The position numbers were made by a program, and so were the translations under genes. Source: Pseudomonadota bacterium (GTDB taxonomy: Bacteria; Pseudomonadota; Gammaproteobacteria; Acidiferrobacterales; UBA6901). From it: a stretch of DNA of 56,618 nt. The DNA lies in assembly GCA_021819085.1 (NCBI GenBank), contig JAKASJ010000023.1, positions 1 through 56,618 of the forward strand, in the 5' to 3' direction. Position 1 is the stretch's first letter. The number at the start of each line of letters is the position of its first letter. Positions 1-9,983 of the stretch are shown here, piece after piece. The notes below the pieces were generated by a model. That model worked only from the letters and a program-made list of their open reading frames with translations. It had not been told where the DNA came from and searched no databases.

Positions 1-134
1 TCTAGACTCTCTTCCGGGCATCTGTTTCAGGCGATATAGAGACAGATTTTCCAGGAGAAATTGACCAACATTTTATTTTGAGGCAACGAAACCTCGTTCA
101 CTTACATTTTTTTGTGAGGCAACACGGATCCCGC
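1..134. other. Gap downstream of recG with imperfect direct repeats
   Basis: No gene is visible here. Two copies of TGAGGCAAC lie at 79-87 and 115-123, each preceded by ACATTTT and a T-rich run, so about 22 bases are imperfectly repeated 36 bp apart. A short inverted repeat (AACGA...TCGTT) lies between them. On the minus strand this is the 3' flank of recG and could contribute to transcript end formation, but there is no convincing GC stem followed by a T-tract. Confidence 0.35.
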
Positions 135-2207
135 CTATACCTCGGCATAGCTGTCACGGACTCCGAGCCATCGCTGCACGATGGGCGTGACATGTTGCGG
201 ATACCGGGTCAGCAGAATGGTGGCGACCCTTTCGATCTGCGGGAGCGCGGACTGGTCGCGCACAAGGTCCGCGATGTGGAACTGCTGCTCCCCGGCTTGC
301 CGGGTACCGAGAACCTCGCCAGGCCCGCGCATCTCGAGATCCTTGCGCGCTATCTCGAATCCGTCGTTGGTGGCACGCATGATCGCGAGCCGTTCCCGGG
401 CAGCCCCCGAAAGTGGTGACCGGTACATGAGCACACAGCTGCTGGCAACTGCACCGCGCCCGACGCGTCCACGCAGCTGGTGCAGTTGCGAGAGGCCCAG
501 GCGTTCTGCGTTCTCAATGATCATGAGGCTGGCGTTCGGAACGTCCACGCCGACCTCAATGACGGTTGTGGAGACCAGCAGGTCTACGTCGCCGTGCTTG
601 AACGCGGTCATGACCTGTTCCTTTTCTGCCGGCTTCATGCGGCCATGGATGAGCCGGACCTGTAGCTCCGGCAGTGCCTGCCGCAGAGCCGCCTCTGTCG
701 CGGTGGCGGTCTGAAGCTGCAGCGCTTCCGACTCGTCGATCAGAGGACAAACCCAGTATGCCTGGCGCCGCTCGACGCATGCACTACGAACGCGTTGCAC
801 GACGTCCTGGCGTCGGCTGTCTGGTATCACTGCGGTTTCAACCGGGTGCCGCCCGGCAGGCAGCTCATCTATGATCGATACGTCCAGATCCGCGTAGACA
901 GACTGGGCCAGTGTGCGAGGTATCGGGGTCGCAGTCATGATGAGCTGGTGCGGCCAGCAACCGTTCACGGCGCCCTTTTCACGCAGCATCAGGCGCTGGT
1001 GTACGCCGAAGCGGTGCTGCTCGTCGACGATGACGAGACCGAGGCGGCTAAATCCGATCTCACGCTGGAACAGCGCATGGGTTCCGACTACTACTGGTGC
1101 GCTTCCGGAGGCAACGAGTTCCGACATGGAGCGGCGTGTTTGGGCATTGAGCCTGCCGGTCAGCCAGGCAACTTCGATATTCATCGGCGCCAGCCAGTCC
1201 CGAAAATTGCGCCAGTGCTGCTCGGCCAGAAGCTCGGTTGGTGCCATGATCGCAACCTGCCAGCCGCATTCGACAGCATGGAGCGCTGCCGCAGCCGCAA
1301 CCAGCGTTTTTCCTGACCCTACGTCGCCCTGGACCAGTCGCTGCATCGGCTGCCTCTGACGCAGATCGCCCACGATCTCCTTTATCACCCGTTGCTGCGC
1401 CGCCGTGAGTGCGAACGGAAGGCGTGCGCGCAGCGCATCAAACAACTTTCCGCTGGCGTCGATGACAGGGGCGCCATGCCGCCGGATGCGCTCCCGAAGT
1501 TTGCGCAAGCTCAGGCAGTGCGCCAGCAGCTCTTCGAAGGCCAGTCGTTGCTGTGCGGGGTGGAGCCCCTGCGTCAGCATGTCAACGGCTGCCTGCGGGG
1601 GCGGACGATGCACATAGTCCAGAGCCTCGCGAAGCGTAGGCAGCTGCAGCATGGCCAGCACCTCTTCCGGCAACCATTCGCGGATGCCCTGCAGGTGTGT
1701 ATCCAGAACCCCGGTTATGAGTCTGCGCAGCGAAAGCTGGTGCACGCCTTCCGTAACCGGGTATACGGGCGTCAACCGGCTTTCCGGTTCTGGCTTTACG
1801 CCTGCTGGCAAAAGCTCGTACTCGGGGTGGACCACTTCCGGCCCGGCCGGCCCGTTGCGCACTTCACCAAAGCAGCGCAAAAACGCACCCCGTTGCAAAG
1901 TATTCTGCTGCGCTACCGAGAAATGAAAGAAGCGCAGCAGAATGCTGCCGCTGCCATCGGCCACACGGCACAGAAGATTGCGGCGACCGCGGTAGACCAC
2001 GTCTGACAGTTCGATGTTTCCGCAAAACATCGCCTCCTGGCGGGCCCTCAGACTGCCGATCGGCGTAAGCCGGGTGCGGTCCTGGTAGCGGAGAGGGAGG
2101 TGAAACAGCACGTCCTGAACGGTGCGCAAACCGAGGCGCCCGAGCTTCGCCGCAACCCTCGGTCCGACCCCCTTGAGCGCCGAGACCGTCTGCTGCTCGA
2201 TATCCAT
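135..2207 (-). CDS. recG: ATP-dependent DNA helicase RecG
   Basis: This is the branched-DNA helicase that regresses stalled forks and processes Holliday junctions. The 690-residue product has the usual family length. The N-terminal wedge/OB domain covers about residues 1-250. Walker A (GDVGSGKT) lies at about 294-301, the DEQH box near 395, and helicase motifs V and VI (STTVIEVGVDVPNA, QLRGRVGRG) follow. The frame stays open for 28 codons upstream, but the ATG at 2207 starts the typical RecG N terminus (MDIEQQTVSALKGVGP), so I chose it. The gene ends the minus-strand block gmk-rpoZ-spoT-ridA-recG, 19 bp after ridA, an order common in gammaproteobacteria. Confidence 0.97.
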   Translation of the reverse strand: MDIEQQTVSALKGVGPRVAAKLGRLGLRTVQDVLFHLPLRYQDRTRLTPIGSLRARQEAMFCGNIELSDVVYRGRRNLLCRVADGSGSILLRFFHFSVAQQNTLQRGAFLRCFGEVRNGPAGPEVVHPEYELLPAGVKPEPESRLTPVYPVTEGVHQLSLRRLITGVLDTHLQGIREWLPEEVLAMLQLPTLREALDYVHRPPPQAAVDMLTQGLHPAQQRLAFEELLAHCLSLRKLRERIRRHGAPVIDASGKLFDALRARLPFALTAAQQRVIKEIVGDLRQRQPMQRLVQGDVGSGKTLVAAAAALHAVECGWQVAIMAPTELLAEQHWRNFRDWLAPMNIEVAWLTGRLNAQTRRSMSELVASGSAPVVVGTHALFQREIGFSRLGLVIVDEQHRFGVHQRLMLREKGAVNGCWPHQLIMTATPIPRTLAQSVYADLDVSIIDELPAGRHPVETAVIPDSRRQDVVQRVRSACVERRQAYWVCPLIDESEALQLQTATATEAALRQALPELQVRLIHGRMKPAEKEQVMTAFKHGDVDLLVSTTVIEVGVDVPNASLMIIENAERLGLSQLHQLRGRVGRGAVASSCVLMYRSPLSGAARERLAIMRATNDGFEIARKDLEMRGPGEVLGTRQAGEQQFHIADLVRDQSALPQIERVATILLTRYPQHVTPIVQRWLGVRDSYAEV

Positions 2208-2226
2208 TAGTGGCGCAAGAGAAGTT

Positions 2227-2616
2227 CTACTGGTCCTCGAGGACCATGATCGCGTCCATCTCGACCGACGCCCCCTTGGGCAGATCGGCAACCCCTACCG
2301 CCGCACGCGCCGGATAGGGTTTGCGGAAGTAATCGGCCATGACTTCGTTCACGACCGGGAAATCGGCGAGATCCGTGAGATAGACGTTCAGCTTCACGAA
2401 CTGCTGCAGGCCTCCGCCCGCTGCGCTGGCAACCGCCGCCAGATTCTCGAATACCTGTACAATCTGTGCGCGTATGCTGCGGGTCTCAAGTTCACCGCTT
2501 TCGGGACGCAGCGGGATCTGGCCGGAAAGGTACACCGTCGAACCGGCCCGTACCGCCTGTGAATAGGTGCCGATCGCCTGCGGAGCGTCATCGGTCTGAA
2601 TTGCCTCTCTTTTCAT
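2227..2616 (-). CDS. ridA: RidA-family enamine/imine deaminase
   Basis: This 129-residue protein of the YjgF/YER057c/UK114 family hydrolyses reactive 2-aminoacrylate-type enamines released by PLP enzymes. The family signature is intact: GTYSQAV near residue 16, YLSGQIPL near 29, the substrate-binding Arg in the [15 protein letters not shown] segment (about residues 102-116), and the closing VEMDAI. The gene lies between spoT and recG on the same strand and is probably cotranscribed with them. Which RidA subgroup member it is cannot be settled by eye, but the RidA-type Arg and the Glu-containing tail fit the archetype. Confidence 0.92.
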   Translation of the reverse strand: MKREAIQTDDAPQAIGTYSQAVRAGSTVYLSGQIPLRPESGELETRSIRAQIVQVFENLAAVASAAGGGLQQFVKLNVYLTDLADFPVVNEVMADYFRKPYPARAAVGVADLPKGASVEMDAIMVLEDQ

Positions 2617-2702
2617 CGATCACCTCGTGTGGAAATCGCAAGCAGCCAAGGAGGGCGATGACCCATGCGCGAGGCACGCCGTCACCGTGAACTGCCCGTT
2701 CG

Positions 2703-4925
2703 CTAACCCTTCATTCGATTGATGCGTATGACCGCTTCCTGCGAGCGTATACGGCGAATAATCTTGGCCAGATGCGCGCGGTCGCGCACTTCGACCGTGA
2801 AGTCTATGGACGCATTGAAGCTGTCACGCTCCTCGATGGACACGGCGTCGACGTTCGCATCCATCTCGGCGATCGCCGCCGCCACCATAGCGAGGACGCC
2901 GCGCTGATTCTTGACCTCGACGCGCAGGCTGACCGGAAACACGGAATCGATTCGGCTCTCCCAGCGCACATCGATCCACTGTTCCGGATGCTTTCGGTAC
3001 TTGACCACGTTCGGACAGTCTTCGGTGTGCACGACGATGCCGCGGCCCGCCGACAGAAAACCCAGGATGGGGTCACCCGGGATGGGGCGACAACAGCGTG
3101 CAAATGTCACCACCACCCCCTCGGTACCGCTGATGGCCAATCCGGGCAGCTTTTCGCCGGTCGTCCTGATGTCTGCGGTCGCTGGCAGAAGCTGTCGGGC
3201 CACCACCGCTGCGAGCCGGTTGCCCAGCCCGATGTCGGCAAGAAGATCGTCCCAGCTCCGTGTCTTCAGCGTCCGCAGCAGCGAGACGCGCCGTGCTTCA
3301 TCGACGCCCGGTAGCTCCATGCCGGCCTCCTGCAAAGCCTTATTGAGGAGACGTTCGCCGAGTCTTACTGACTCGCCACGCTGCAAATTCTTGAGATAAC
3401 TGCGGATGTGCGCTCGTGCCTTGCCGGTCACCACGTAGTCGAGCCACATTGGGTTGGGGCGACCCCGCTTGGAGGTGATGATCTCGACATGATCGCCGTT
3501 GTGCAGCGCGGTACGCAGCGGCACGAGTTCGTGGTTGATCTTCGCGCCGGAACAGCGGTTGCCCACATCGGTATGGACGTCGTAGGCGAAATCGACGACA
3601 GTCGCGCCACGGGGAAGCTTCCTGATGTCGCCGTTGGGGGTAAACACATACACCTCGTCGGGAAACAGGTCGACTTTCAAATGCTCCAGGAATTCGTTCG
3701 GGTTGCCGGCCTGCTGCTGGATCTCGAGAAGATCCTTCAGCCACTGCAGCGCGCGCTTGTGCACTTGCGCGCCGTGGTCTCCGCTCTTGTACAGCCAATG
3801 CGCAGCAACGCCCGCCTGCGCCACCCGGTGCATGTCTTCCGTACGGATTTGCACTTCGATCGACACACCGAAAGGACCGAAGACCACCGTATGCAGCGAT
3901 TGATAGCCATTGGCCTTTGGTATAGCGATGTAATCCTTGAACCTGCCAGGTATCGGCTTGTACAGGTTGTGGATGATGCCGAGCATCCGGTAGCAGGTGT
4001 CCACCTTGTCGACGATGATGCGGAATGCATATACGTCGTACACTTGTTCGAAGGTAAGGGACTTCTGGCGCATCTTCTTGTAGATGCTGTAAAGATTCTT
4101 TTCGCGGCCGGAGACCTCGGCCGCCAGGCCCTCCTGCTTCAGCTGGTTCAGGATCGCGCCCCGGACCTTCTCGACGAGGGTCTTGCGGTTGCCGTGCCGC
4201 TTGCGCGTGGCTTCGGCAAGCACGCGGTAACGCAGCGGATACAGGTTGGCGAAACCCAGATCTTCGAGCTCATGCGACCACTGATGCATGCCCAGACGAT
4301 TGGCGATGGGCGCATAGATGTCGAGGGTTTCATGTGCAATGTCGCGCCGCCGTTCGGGCGGCAGGGCGCCTAGCGTACGCATATTGTGCAGGCGGTCGGC
4401 AAGCTTGATGAGAATTACCCGGATGTCCTGCGACATCGCAAGCAGCATCTTGCGGAAATTCTCGGCCTGCTCTTCCTCTTTGGTCTTGAACTCGATCTGG
4501 CCGATCTTGCTCACACCATCGACCAGTTCGGCAACGTCCTTCCCGAAATCCGCCGCCACCTGTTCCTTCGCGGTGGGGGTGTCTTCAATCACGTCGTGCA
4601 GAATGGCGGCGATGATGCTCCTGCTGTCGAGGTGCATCGCCGCGAGGATGCGGGCGACCTCCAGGGGATGGAAGATGTACGGTTCACCGCTGCGCCGGCG
4701 CTGGCCCTCATGCGCCTGGGCACCGAACAGGTAGGCCCGATAGACATCGGCGACTTCCGGGGCGGGCAGGTAAGTCTCCAGCAGTACGCACAGGTCTCCG
4801 ATCTGGAACCTTTCGCCCCTCGTCGCCGGGTACGGTTGATCAGGAAGAACTGGCGCCGCCTTCCTTTTCTGCAGACGCAGCAGACGCGCCCGCGTCCGGC
4901 GCAATCTGCCCCGCTGTGTCGTCAT
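2703..4925 (-). CDS. spoT: Bifunctional (p)ppGpp synthetase/hydrolase (RSH)
   Basis: This protein makes and degrades (p)ppGpp. The 740-residue model shows the long RSH layout: an HD hydrolase domain with [10 protein letters not shown] (HD at 110-111), a synthetase domain with [20 protein letters not shown] and [10 protein letters not shown], a TGS domain ([18 protein letters not shown]), a conserved-cysteine region (CCRPIPGD) and a C-terminal ACT domain. Both catalytic halves look intact, as expected of SpoT. The start is uncertain. The ATG at 4925 adds about 40 Arg-rich residues before the usual family start and overlaps the end of rpoZ by 86 bases in another frame. A non-ATG start near 4790-4800 would remove the overlap. 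The gene follows rpoZ, as in many gammaproteobacteria. Confidence 0.95.
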   Translation of the reverse strand: MTTQRGRLRRTRARLLRLQKRKAAPVLPDQPYPATRGERFQIGDLCVLLETYLPAPEVADVYRAYLFGAQAHEGQRRRSGEPYIFHPLEVARILAAMHLDSRSIIAAILHDVIEDTPTAKEQVAADFGKDVAELVDGVSKIGQIEFKTKEEEQAENFRKMLLAMSQDIRVILIKLADRLHNMRTLGALPPERRRDIAHETLDIYAPIANRLGMHQWSHELEDLGFANLYPLRYRVLAEATRKRHGNRKTLVEKVRGAILNQLKQEGLAAEVSGREKNLYSIYKKMRQKSLTFEQVYDVYAFRIIVDKVDTCYRMLGIIHNLYKPIPGRFKDYIAIPKANGYQSLHTVVFGPFGVSIEVQIRTEDMHRVAQAGVAAHWLYKSGDHGAQVHKRALQWLKDLLEIQQQAGNPNEFLEHLKVDLFPDEVYVFTPNGDIRKLPRGATVVDFAYDVHTDVGNRCSGAKINHELVPLRTALHNGDHVEIITSKRGRPNPMWLDYVVTGKARAHIRSYLKNLQRGESVRLGERLLNKALQEAGMELPGVDEARRVSLLRTLKTRSWDDLLADIGLGNRLAAVVARQLLPATADIRTTGEKLPGLAISGTEGVVVTFARCCRPIPGDPILGFLSAGRGIVVHTEDCPNVVKYRKHPEQWIDVRWESRIDSVFPVSLRVEVKNQRGVLAMVAAAIAEMDANVDAVSIEERDSFNASIDFTVEVRDRAHLAKIIRRIRSQEAVIRINRMKG

Positions 4926-5148
4926 CAGGTTCGTATGCGGCCTCCGGAGCCTTTTCATCCAGGATAGCGTTCGTGACGAAGCCCCCGGCGATCTCGCGCA
5001 AGGCAACCACCGTCGGCTTGTCGTTTTCACGGCCCACACAGGGCTCGGCACCCAGCGCTAGCTGTCGGGCGCGTTTTGTAGCCACTAGAACCAGCTGGAA
5101 GCGGTTCTCCACATTCTCAAGACAATCCTCTACGGTAACTCTGGCCAT
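4840..5148 (-). CDS. rpoZ: RNA polymerase omega subunit
   Basis: Omega is the small RNA polymerase subunit that chaperones beta-prime assembly and forms part of a ppGpp-binding site. The 102-residue protein begins [17 protein letters not shown] and carries the conserved [10 protein letters not shown] and [13 protein letters not shown] segments. The last roughly 35 residues form an acidic, Ala/Ser-rich tail. The start is supported by a GAGGTGAGG Shine-Dalgarno run immediately upstream of the ATG at 5148. The gene sits between gmk and spoT, and its tail region overlaps the modelled start of spoT in another frame. Confidence 0.96.
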   Translation of the reverse strand: MARVTVEDCLENVENRFQLVLVATKRARQLALGAEPCVGRENDKPTVVALREIAGGFVTNAILDEKAPEAAYEPDDDTAGQIAPDAGASAASAEKEGGASSS

Positions 5149-5354
5149 TCCTCACCTCGATCGTATTTAGCACTTTTCCGTCCCGGACGTCCCCCGGTCG
5201 CTTTCCGTCAGGGACGCGGTACAGGTCATACCCACACTTTGACGACACCGGAAAATCCGGAACAGATTGACCGCTGTAACGCTGGTCCCATTCGTCACAG
5301 TTGCCGAATTACCGCTGCGCTTACTGACATCTTACTGATAATTTGAGTTTTTTT

Positions 5355-5963
5355 CTATTCGTCCCGCAAAAGAGCAGCAATATCGAGCATTACGGGTCGA
5401 ACGTCGCCGAAATGGCCTTCCAGAATCGCACGGATATCAGACAGCGCCGCAGAAAAAACGTCGTTGACGACAACATGGTCGAACTCGCCGTAATGGCGCA
5501 TTTCTGACGAAGCCTCCCGCATCCGCCGCGCTATGGTCTCGGGGCTGTCCTGACCACGGCCAACCAGACGCTCATGGAGCGCTTCGCGTGAAGGCGGAAG
5601 CACGAAGACGGTTACCGCATCCGGCATGAGTTCCTTTATATGCCGGGCGCCCTGCCAGTCTATGTCCAAAACCACGTTTTTGCCGGCTACCAGCAGGTCT
5701 TCGACCGATCCCCGCGCCGTACCGTAATAGTTGCCGAAAACCCGTGCATGTTCGAGGAATCGCCCTTCCTTGACCATGGCGGCAAATTGGTCGGTCGATA
5801 CGAAGTGATAGTCCGTGCCATTCCGTTCCCCCGGGCGCGGGGCGCGCGTGGTGTGGGACACGGACACTGCAACATTCGGCGCACTGGCTGCAAGCGCCTT
5901 GGCCAGGCTCGACTTGCCAGCACCGGAGGGGGCAGACAATATGAGAAGCTTCCCGGGGATCAT
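5355..5963 (-). CDS. gmk: Guanylate kinase
   Basis: The enzyme phosphorylates GMP to GDP with ATP, a step also needed downstream of ppGpp turnover. The 202-residue product has the usual bacterial length. The P-loop SAPSGAGKSSLAKAL lies near residues 10-24. The GMP-binding region SHTTRAPRPGERNGTDYHFV follows, then the EHA-VFGNYYGTARGSV segment and the lid (GRGQDSPETIARRM). It is the first gene of the minus-strand gmk-rpoZ-spoT-ridA-recG block, with a 206-bp gap before rpoZ that may carry a second promoter. No strong terminator is visible after the stop. Confidence 0.97.
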   Translation of the reverse strand: MIPGKLLILSAPSGAGKSSLAKALAASAPNVAVSVSHTTRAPRPGERNGTDYHFVSTDQFAAMVKEGRFLEHARVFGNYYGTARGSVEDLLVAGKNVVLDIDWQGARHIKELMPDAVTVFVLPPSREALHERLVGRGQDSPETIARRMREASSEMRHYGEFDHVVVNDVFSAALSDIRAILEGHFGDVRPVMLDIAALLRDE

Positions 5964-6248
5964 GGATCAGCGGGCCGGCGCGACTGGCGCCAAATCCGGC
6001 GTCGCTGGCACATGGCGTCCCGCTGCCGAGGACCGGCGACGATGAACCGAGCTGTTAATACTGTCATTCGCGGACCTGGATCACAAATTTTGGCCTGAAA
6101 ACACCGTAACGGCGAGGCTTCCCGTGCTTCCGCACTGGTTATAGAACACTCGCAGATTCATGCCTTCACGAGGCTGATCAACGGAAGGGGATCCGAAATC
6201 GCCTGCCTGCTGTCCCAAAAACGAGTTGGGGCGAGAAACCTTGGGAGG

Positions 6249-7124
6249 CTACTCGATATTCTGGACCTGTTCCCGCATCTGCTCGATCAGAACCTTCAGG
6301 TCCACCGCGGCATTCGTAAGCCGGACGTCCACGGCCTTCGATCCCAGCGTATTGGCCTCGCGGTTGAATTCCTGCATCAAAAAGTCCAGCCGCCGTCCGA
6401 TCTGCCCTCCCTGATCCAATACTCGCCGCGTCTCCGACAGATGGGCTGCAATCCGGTCAAGCTCCTCGTCGACATCGATCCGCTGGGCAAACAGGACGAT
6501 TTCCTGCTCGACGCGCGAGGCATCAAGCTCCTTGCGCAGATCTGCCAGACGCCCCGTCAACCGATCCCGGTACTTCTGCACCACCTCGGGCAGCCAGCCG
6601 CGCACCGCCTGCACTATCCCTTCCATGGCGTCGAGTTTCTGGCGGATCGCCCCGGCCAGGTGTGCCCCCTCACGCCGGCGTGTATCGAGCATTTCACCCA
6701 CCGTACGGTCCAGCAGCCGCAGGCTTTCACCGCCGAGTGCTTCGGCATCAAGACCTGCCCCACGCAATGCACCAGGCCAACGCAAGATGTCGATCGCCCG
6801 CAATGGCCGAATGCTTGTGCCGCTGTCCTGGGCAATGGATTCGAGCTTGCGTCCCACGCCGATGAGCTTGGACACGAGCGCATCGTCCGGAGCCAGTTCG
6901 GCGGAGATCTCGTGCGTCTGAAACCGCAGGATGCAGTCCACCTTGCCGCGGCCCAGGCGCTTGCCCAGGAATTCCCGGACCTGGGGCTCAAGCGCCCGCA
7001 GCTCCTCCGGCAAACGCACGGCAACCTCGAGGTAGCGGTGGTTGACCGATCGCAGTTCCCAGACAAGATTGCCCCACTGCGTGTCCTGGTCACAGCGTGC
7101 ATACGCGGTCATGCTCAGCGCCAT
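6249..7124 (-). CDS. yicC: YicC-family endoribonuclease
   Basis: This is a 291-residue member of the YicC/YloC family, known as endoribonucleases that affect small RNA stability and stationary-phase fitness. The family N terminus SMTAYAR is followed by WELRSVNHRYLEV and the LEPQVREFLGKRLGRGKVDC segment. The C terminus has the conserved DRIAAHLSETRRVL, GRRLDFLMQEFNREANTLGSKA and ELDASRVEQEIVLFAQR stretches. The ATG at 7124 agrees with family starts although no strong ribosome binding site is seen. It is divergent from the kinase gene at 7277, with a 152-bp shared upstream region. In many bacteria yicC lies near gmk or rph, as here. Confidence 0.94.
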   Translation of the reverse strand: MALSMTAYARCDQDTQWGNLVWELRSVNHRYLEVAVRLPEELRALEPQVREFLGKRLGRGKVDCILRFQTHEISAELAPDDALVSKLIGVGRKLESIAQDSGTSIRPLRAIDILRWPGALRGAGLDAEALGGESLRLLDRTVGEMLDTRRREGAHLAGAIRQKLDAMEGIVQAVRGWLPEVVQKYRDRLTGRLADLRKELDASRVEQEIVLFAQRIDVDEELDRIAAHLSETRRVLDQGGQIGRRLDFLMQEFNREANTLGSKAVDVRLTNAAVDLKVLIEQMREQVQNIE

Positions 7125-7276
7125 GGCGGTCCGACGTCCGGTTACAAGTTGGGGGGGATGTTAAACTGGCCGCCCGCCTACCGTCCACCGCCAGAGCGAC
7201 TATATTAGAATTCAGACAGGCCGCGTTTGGATACACCACCCGTTTCCACGGCTGAGGTAAATCCCGGAAAATCAAG

Positions 7277-8215
7277 ATGAAGCGATCCAAAAATACCCTC
7301 GGAAAAGGGTATCTCCTGAACGGGTACCGCATTGAAAAGGCCATCGGTGGTGGTGGGTTCAGTCTCGTCTACCTGGCGACTTTGCTTGCGGAGGATCGGC
7401 GTGTTGCCATAAAAGAATACCTGCCGAGCGCCCAGGCCAGACGCGTTGAAGACTCGCGGGTGGAACCGCTGTCAGAAGGACTGGCCGGGGCCTACCGCCA
7501 GGGGATCAAGCGCTTTTTCGATGAAGCAAGTGCGCTGGCCAGGGTGAACCATCCGAACATCGTGCGGGTCGAGAACTTTTTTCGGGCGAACAACACTGTC
7601 TACATGGTCATGCGCTACGAGCACGGCAAGGACCTGCGCTGGTACATAAAGCACAAGTCCGGGAAACTCAGCGAACGATTCATCCGCACCGTGTTTCCCC
7701 AGCTCCTGTTCGGAATGCGCGAACTTCATAATAATCGCCTGTTGCACCTCGACATCAAGCCTGCGAATATCTTTCTGCGCCCCGGCGGCAAACCTTTGCT
7801 GCTCGACTTCGGGGCTGCGCGCGCGTCGGTGGCCGGAAGCAAGCCGAGCGGGCCGCAAACACTCACCGTGGGCTATGCCCCCATCGAGCAGCACATGGGT
7901 GGCCATCTCGGCCCGTGGACCGACATGTATGCCATCGGCGCTTCGATGTGGGCATGCATCAACGGCAGGGCGCCGCCAGCCTCCACTCAGCGTGCGATCA
8001 AGGACACTTACAAACCGGCGGTGCGCTCATTCGCCCGCCTTTATTCACCTCAGTTACTGGAAGCGATCGACTGGTGCCTGGAAATGAACCAGCTGGAGCG
8101 CCCGCAAAACGCCCAGGAGCTGCTGGACGTCCTGAACCCGATGGCGGCCACCGACGCCGGGCCCGATCCCGGGGAACCTTTTTGGCCATTCCGTCTGCCG
8201 TGGAAAAGGGGTTAG
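7277..8215 (+). CDS. Hanks-type Ser/Thr protein kinase (non-RD)
   Basis: This is a cytoplasmic eukaryotic-like kinase of 312 residues with a single kinase domain and no membrane segment or sensor domain. The glycine loop IGGGGFS lies at 23-29 and the ATP-binding Lys46 sits in VAIKEYLP. A regulatory Glu is likely in FDEASAL near 83. The catalytic loop HLDIKPANIF has Asp159 and Asn164, and Asp177 begins DFGAAR. The usual Arg before the catalytic Asp is Leu (HLD instead of HRD), so it is a non-RD kinase and may not need activation-loop phosphorylation. It lies 5 bp upstream of a PP2C phosphatase gene, so the two probably form a reversible phosphorylation module. Substrates are unknown. Confidence 0.93.
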   Translation: MKRSKNTLGKGYLLNGYRIEKAIGGGGFSLVYLATLLAEDRRVAIKEYLPSAQARRVEDSRVEPLSEGLAGAYRQGIKRFFDEASALARVNHPNIVRVENFFRANNTVYMVMRYEHGKDLRWYIKHKSGKLSERFIRTVFPQLLFGMRELHNNRLLHLDIKPANIFLRPGGKPLLLDFGAARASVAGSKPSGPQTLTVGYAPIEQHMGGHLGPWTDMYAIGASMWACINGRAPPASTQRAIKDTYKPAVRSFARLYSPQLLEAIDWCLEMNQLERPQNAQELLDVLNPMAATDAGPDPGEPFWPFRLPWKRG

Positions 8216-8220
8216 TCGCC

Positions 8221-9174
8221 ATGCGCTTCCAATTGGCACATCACAGCCTCAAAGGATCGCGTCCGACAAACCAGGATCGCATCGCTTACGCCGAGCGCGA
8301 CAACGGCATATTGATGGTTCTGGCCGATGGCCTCGGCGGCTATGACGGCGGAGCGCTCGCGGCGGAGACACTCACCCAGTCTATCGTGCGTGCATTCGAG
8401 TCGGTCAGGCAGCCCGTGATCGACAAGCCTTCTGCCTTTCTTGCGCTTGCGATCATGCAGGCGCACAAGACGATCCTGAAAAACGGGCGCGCCCATGTTC
8501 CGCCCATCTCACCGCGCACGACTTGCGTCGTGTGCCTGGTGCAGCGCGGCTACGCCTACTGGGCGCACGTCGGCGACAGCCGCCTCTATCATTTCCGCGA
8601 TAACAGCTTGCTGCAGCGCACTTTCGACCACAGCACCACCGAACAGATGCATCTCGACGGGTTGTTGAGCGAGGATGAGATGCGGTTGCATCCGGAGAAG
8701 GGCCACCTGCTCAAGTGTGTAGGGGGACCGCGCAGACCCACGATCAGCCTCGGAACCGAAATCGCGCTCAATTCCGGCGATACGCTTTTGCTGTGCTCCG
8801 ACGGCCTGTGGCAGGCATTGAGCCCCGCCGAGCTTGCGCGCTTTGTCGCGTTCAGCTCGCTGGATGAAGGCGTCGAGGAGATGCTGCTTGCAGCGGAAAA
8901 CAAGATGAAGAAGACCTGCGACAACCTCAGTGCCATCGGATTGCGCTGGGAAGAAGGCCAGACCAGAGAGCTGCCGCTGCAGCCTGTGAAAGTGACAGAA
9001 ACCTCCCATGATGCGATGTGGAGCGATGCATGCCGCAGGAGCGTGGACCGGAAGCGCCGAACCCGGGAAACCGAACCACCGGCGCATGGCAAGGGAAAGT
9101 CGCTCGACATAGCCATCAAAGAGCTCGAGGACTTTGTCAGCCGGTTCGAACCCAAACGCAACCGGGATCGCTGA
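8221..9174 (+). CDS. PP2C-family Ser/Thr protein phosphatase
   Basis: This is a 317-residue metal-dependent phosphatase that probably counteracts the kinase encoded 5 bp upstream. The PP2C metal-binding pattern is present: TNQDR (Asp19), [11 protein letters not shown] (Asp36, Gly37), [16 protein letters not shown] and CDNLSAI. The catalytic domain ends near residue 240. A basic tail of about 75 residues (rich in Arg, Lys and Glu) follows, with no known domain. The ATG at 8221 gives the family start [19 protein letters not shown]. The frame is open further upstream, but that region overlaps the kinase. The basic tail might bind nucleic acid or a partner; that is speculation. Confidence 0.93.
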   Translation: MRFQLAHHSLKGSRPTNQDRIAYAERDNGILMVLADGLGGYDGGALAAETLTQSIVRAFESVRQPVIDKPSAFLALAIMQAHKTILKNGRAHVPPISPRTTCVVCLVQRGYAYWAHVGDSRLYHFRDNSLLQRTFDHSTTEQMHLDGLLSEDEMRLHPEKGHLLKCVGGPRRPTISLGTEIALNSGDTLLLCSDGLWQALSPAELARFVAFSSLDEGVEEMLLAAENKMKKTCDNLSAIGLRWEEGQTRELPLQPVKVTETSHDAMWSDACRRSVDRKRRTRETEPPAHGKGKSLDIAIKELEDFVSRFEPKRNRDR

Positions 9175-9260
9175 ACGGCGCTTCGTGCACAACCGGCTCC
9201 CTCGCAGCACGCCGATTCCTGTACAATACACCCTGGCAAATCAACGAAATCCCAATTCTC

Positions 9261-9983
9261 ATGAGACCTAGCGGCCGCGCGCCACACGAACTCCGCAATA
9301 TTCGCTTCACCCGTCAGTTTACGCGACATGCCGAAGGTTCGGTGCTGGTAGAATTCGGCGACACCAGGGTCATCTGCAATGTGAGCGTCGACGAAAAGGT
9401 ACCGCCCTTTCTGAAGGGCAAAGGTCAGGGCTGGGTAACGGCCGAGTACGGAATGTTGCCGCGTTCAACCGGCAATCGCATGGCGCGCGAGGCCGCTCAA
9501 GGCCGGCAGGGCGGACGCACACAGGAGATCCAGCGTCTTATCGGCCGCTCGCTACGTGCCGCCGTCGATCTCAAGCAGCTCGGTGAGCGCACCCTGACCG
9601 TTGACTGTGACGTGATCCAGGCGGACGGCGGAACCCGCACCGCATCGATAACGGGGGCCTGTGTCGCCCTGCATGACGCGCTCGCGCGCCTGCGGGCCAA
9701 GGGACTGTTGCATGGCAATCCTTTCCACCATCTCATCGCCTCCGTTTCGGTTGGCATGCACGGAGGTCAGGCGGTGCTTGATCTCGACTATGCAGAGGAC
9801 TCGTCGGCTGCGACCGACATGAACGTCGTCATGAATGACGCCGGACGATTCATCGAGGTCCAGGGCACAGCCGAGGGCGAGGCCTTCAGTCGTGAAGACC
9901 TCCTGGCCATGACCGAACTTGCCTCGCAGGGGATCCATCAGCTGATTGAATTCCAGCGCGCCACGCTCGGATTGCCCGTGTGA
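9261..9983 (+). CDS. rph: Ribonuclease PH
   Basis: This phosphorolytic 3'-5' exoribonuclease trims tRNA and other RNA 3' ends. The 240-residue product matches the family length. It begins [20 protein letters not shown] and contains the conserved [47 protein letters not shown] and [14 protein letters not shown]-like segments, the latter being the phosphate-binding region. A continuous frame exists upstream of 9261, but it overlaps the phosphatase gene and lacks homology. The stop codon overlaps the GTG start of rdgB by four bases, indicating translational coupling. Confidence 0.97.
   Translation: MRPSGRAPHELRNIRFTRQFTRHAEGSVLVEFGDTRVICNVSVDEKVPPFLKGKGQGWVTAEYGMLPRSTGNRMAREAAQGRQGGRTQEIQRLIGRSLRAAVDLKQLGERTLTVDCDVIQADGGTRTASITGACVALHDALARLRAKGLLHGNPFHHLIASVSVGMHGGQAVLDLDYAEDSSAATDMNVVMNDAGRFIEVQGTAEGEAFSREDLLAMTELASQGIHQLIEFQRATLGLPV

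Noticed and set aside
9261-9983. A longer Ribonuclease PH starting at 9018
   Set aside because: The extra N-terminal codons overlap the phosphatase gene in another frame and do not resemble any RNase PH.
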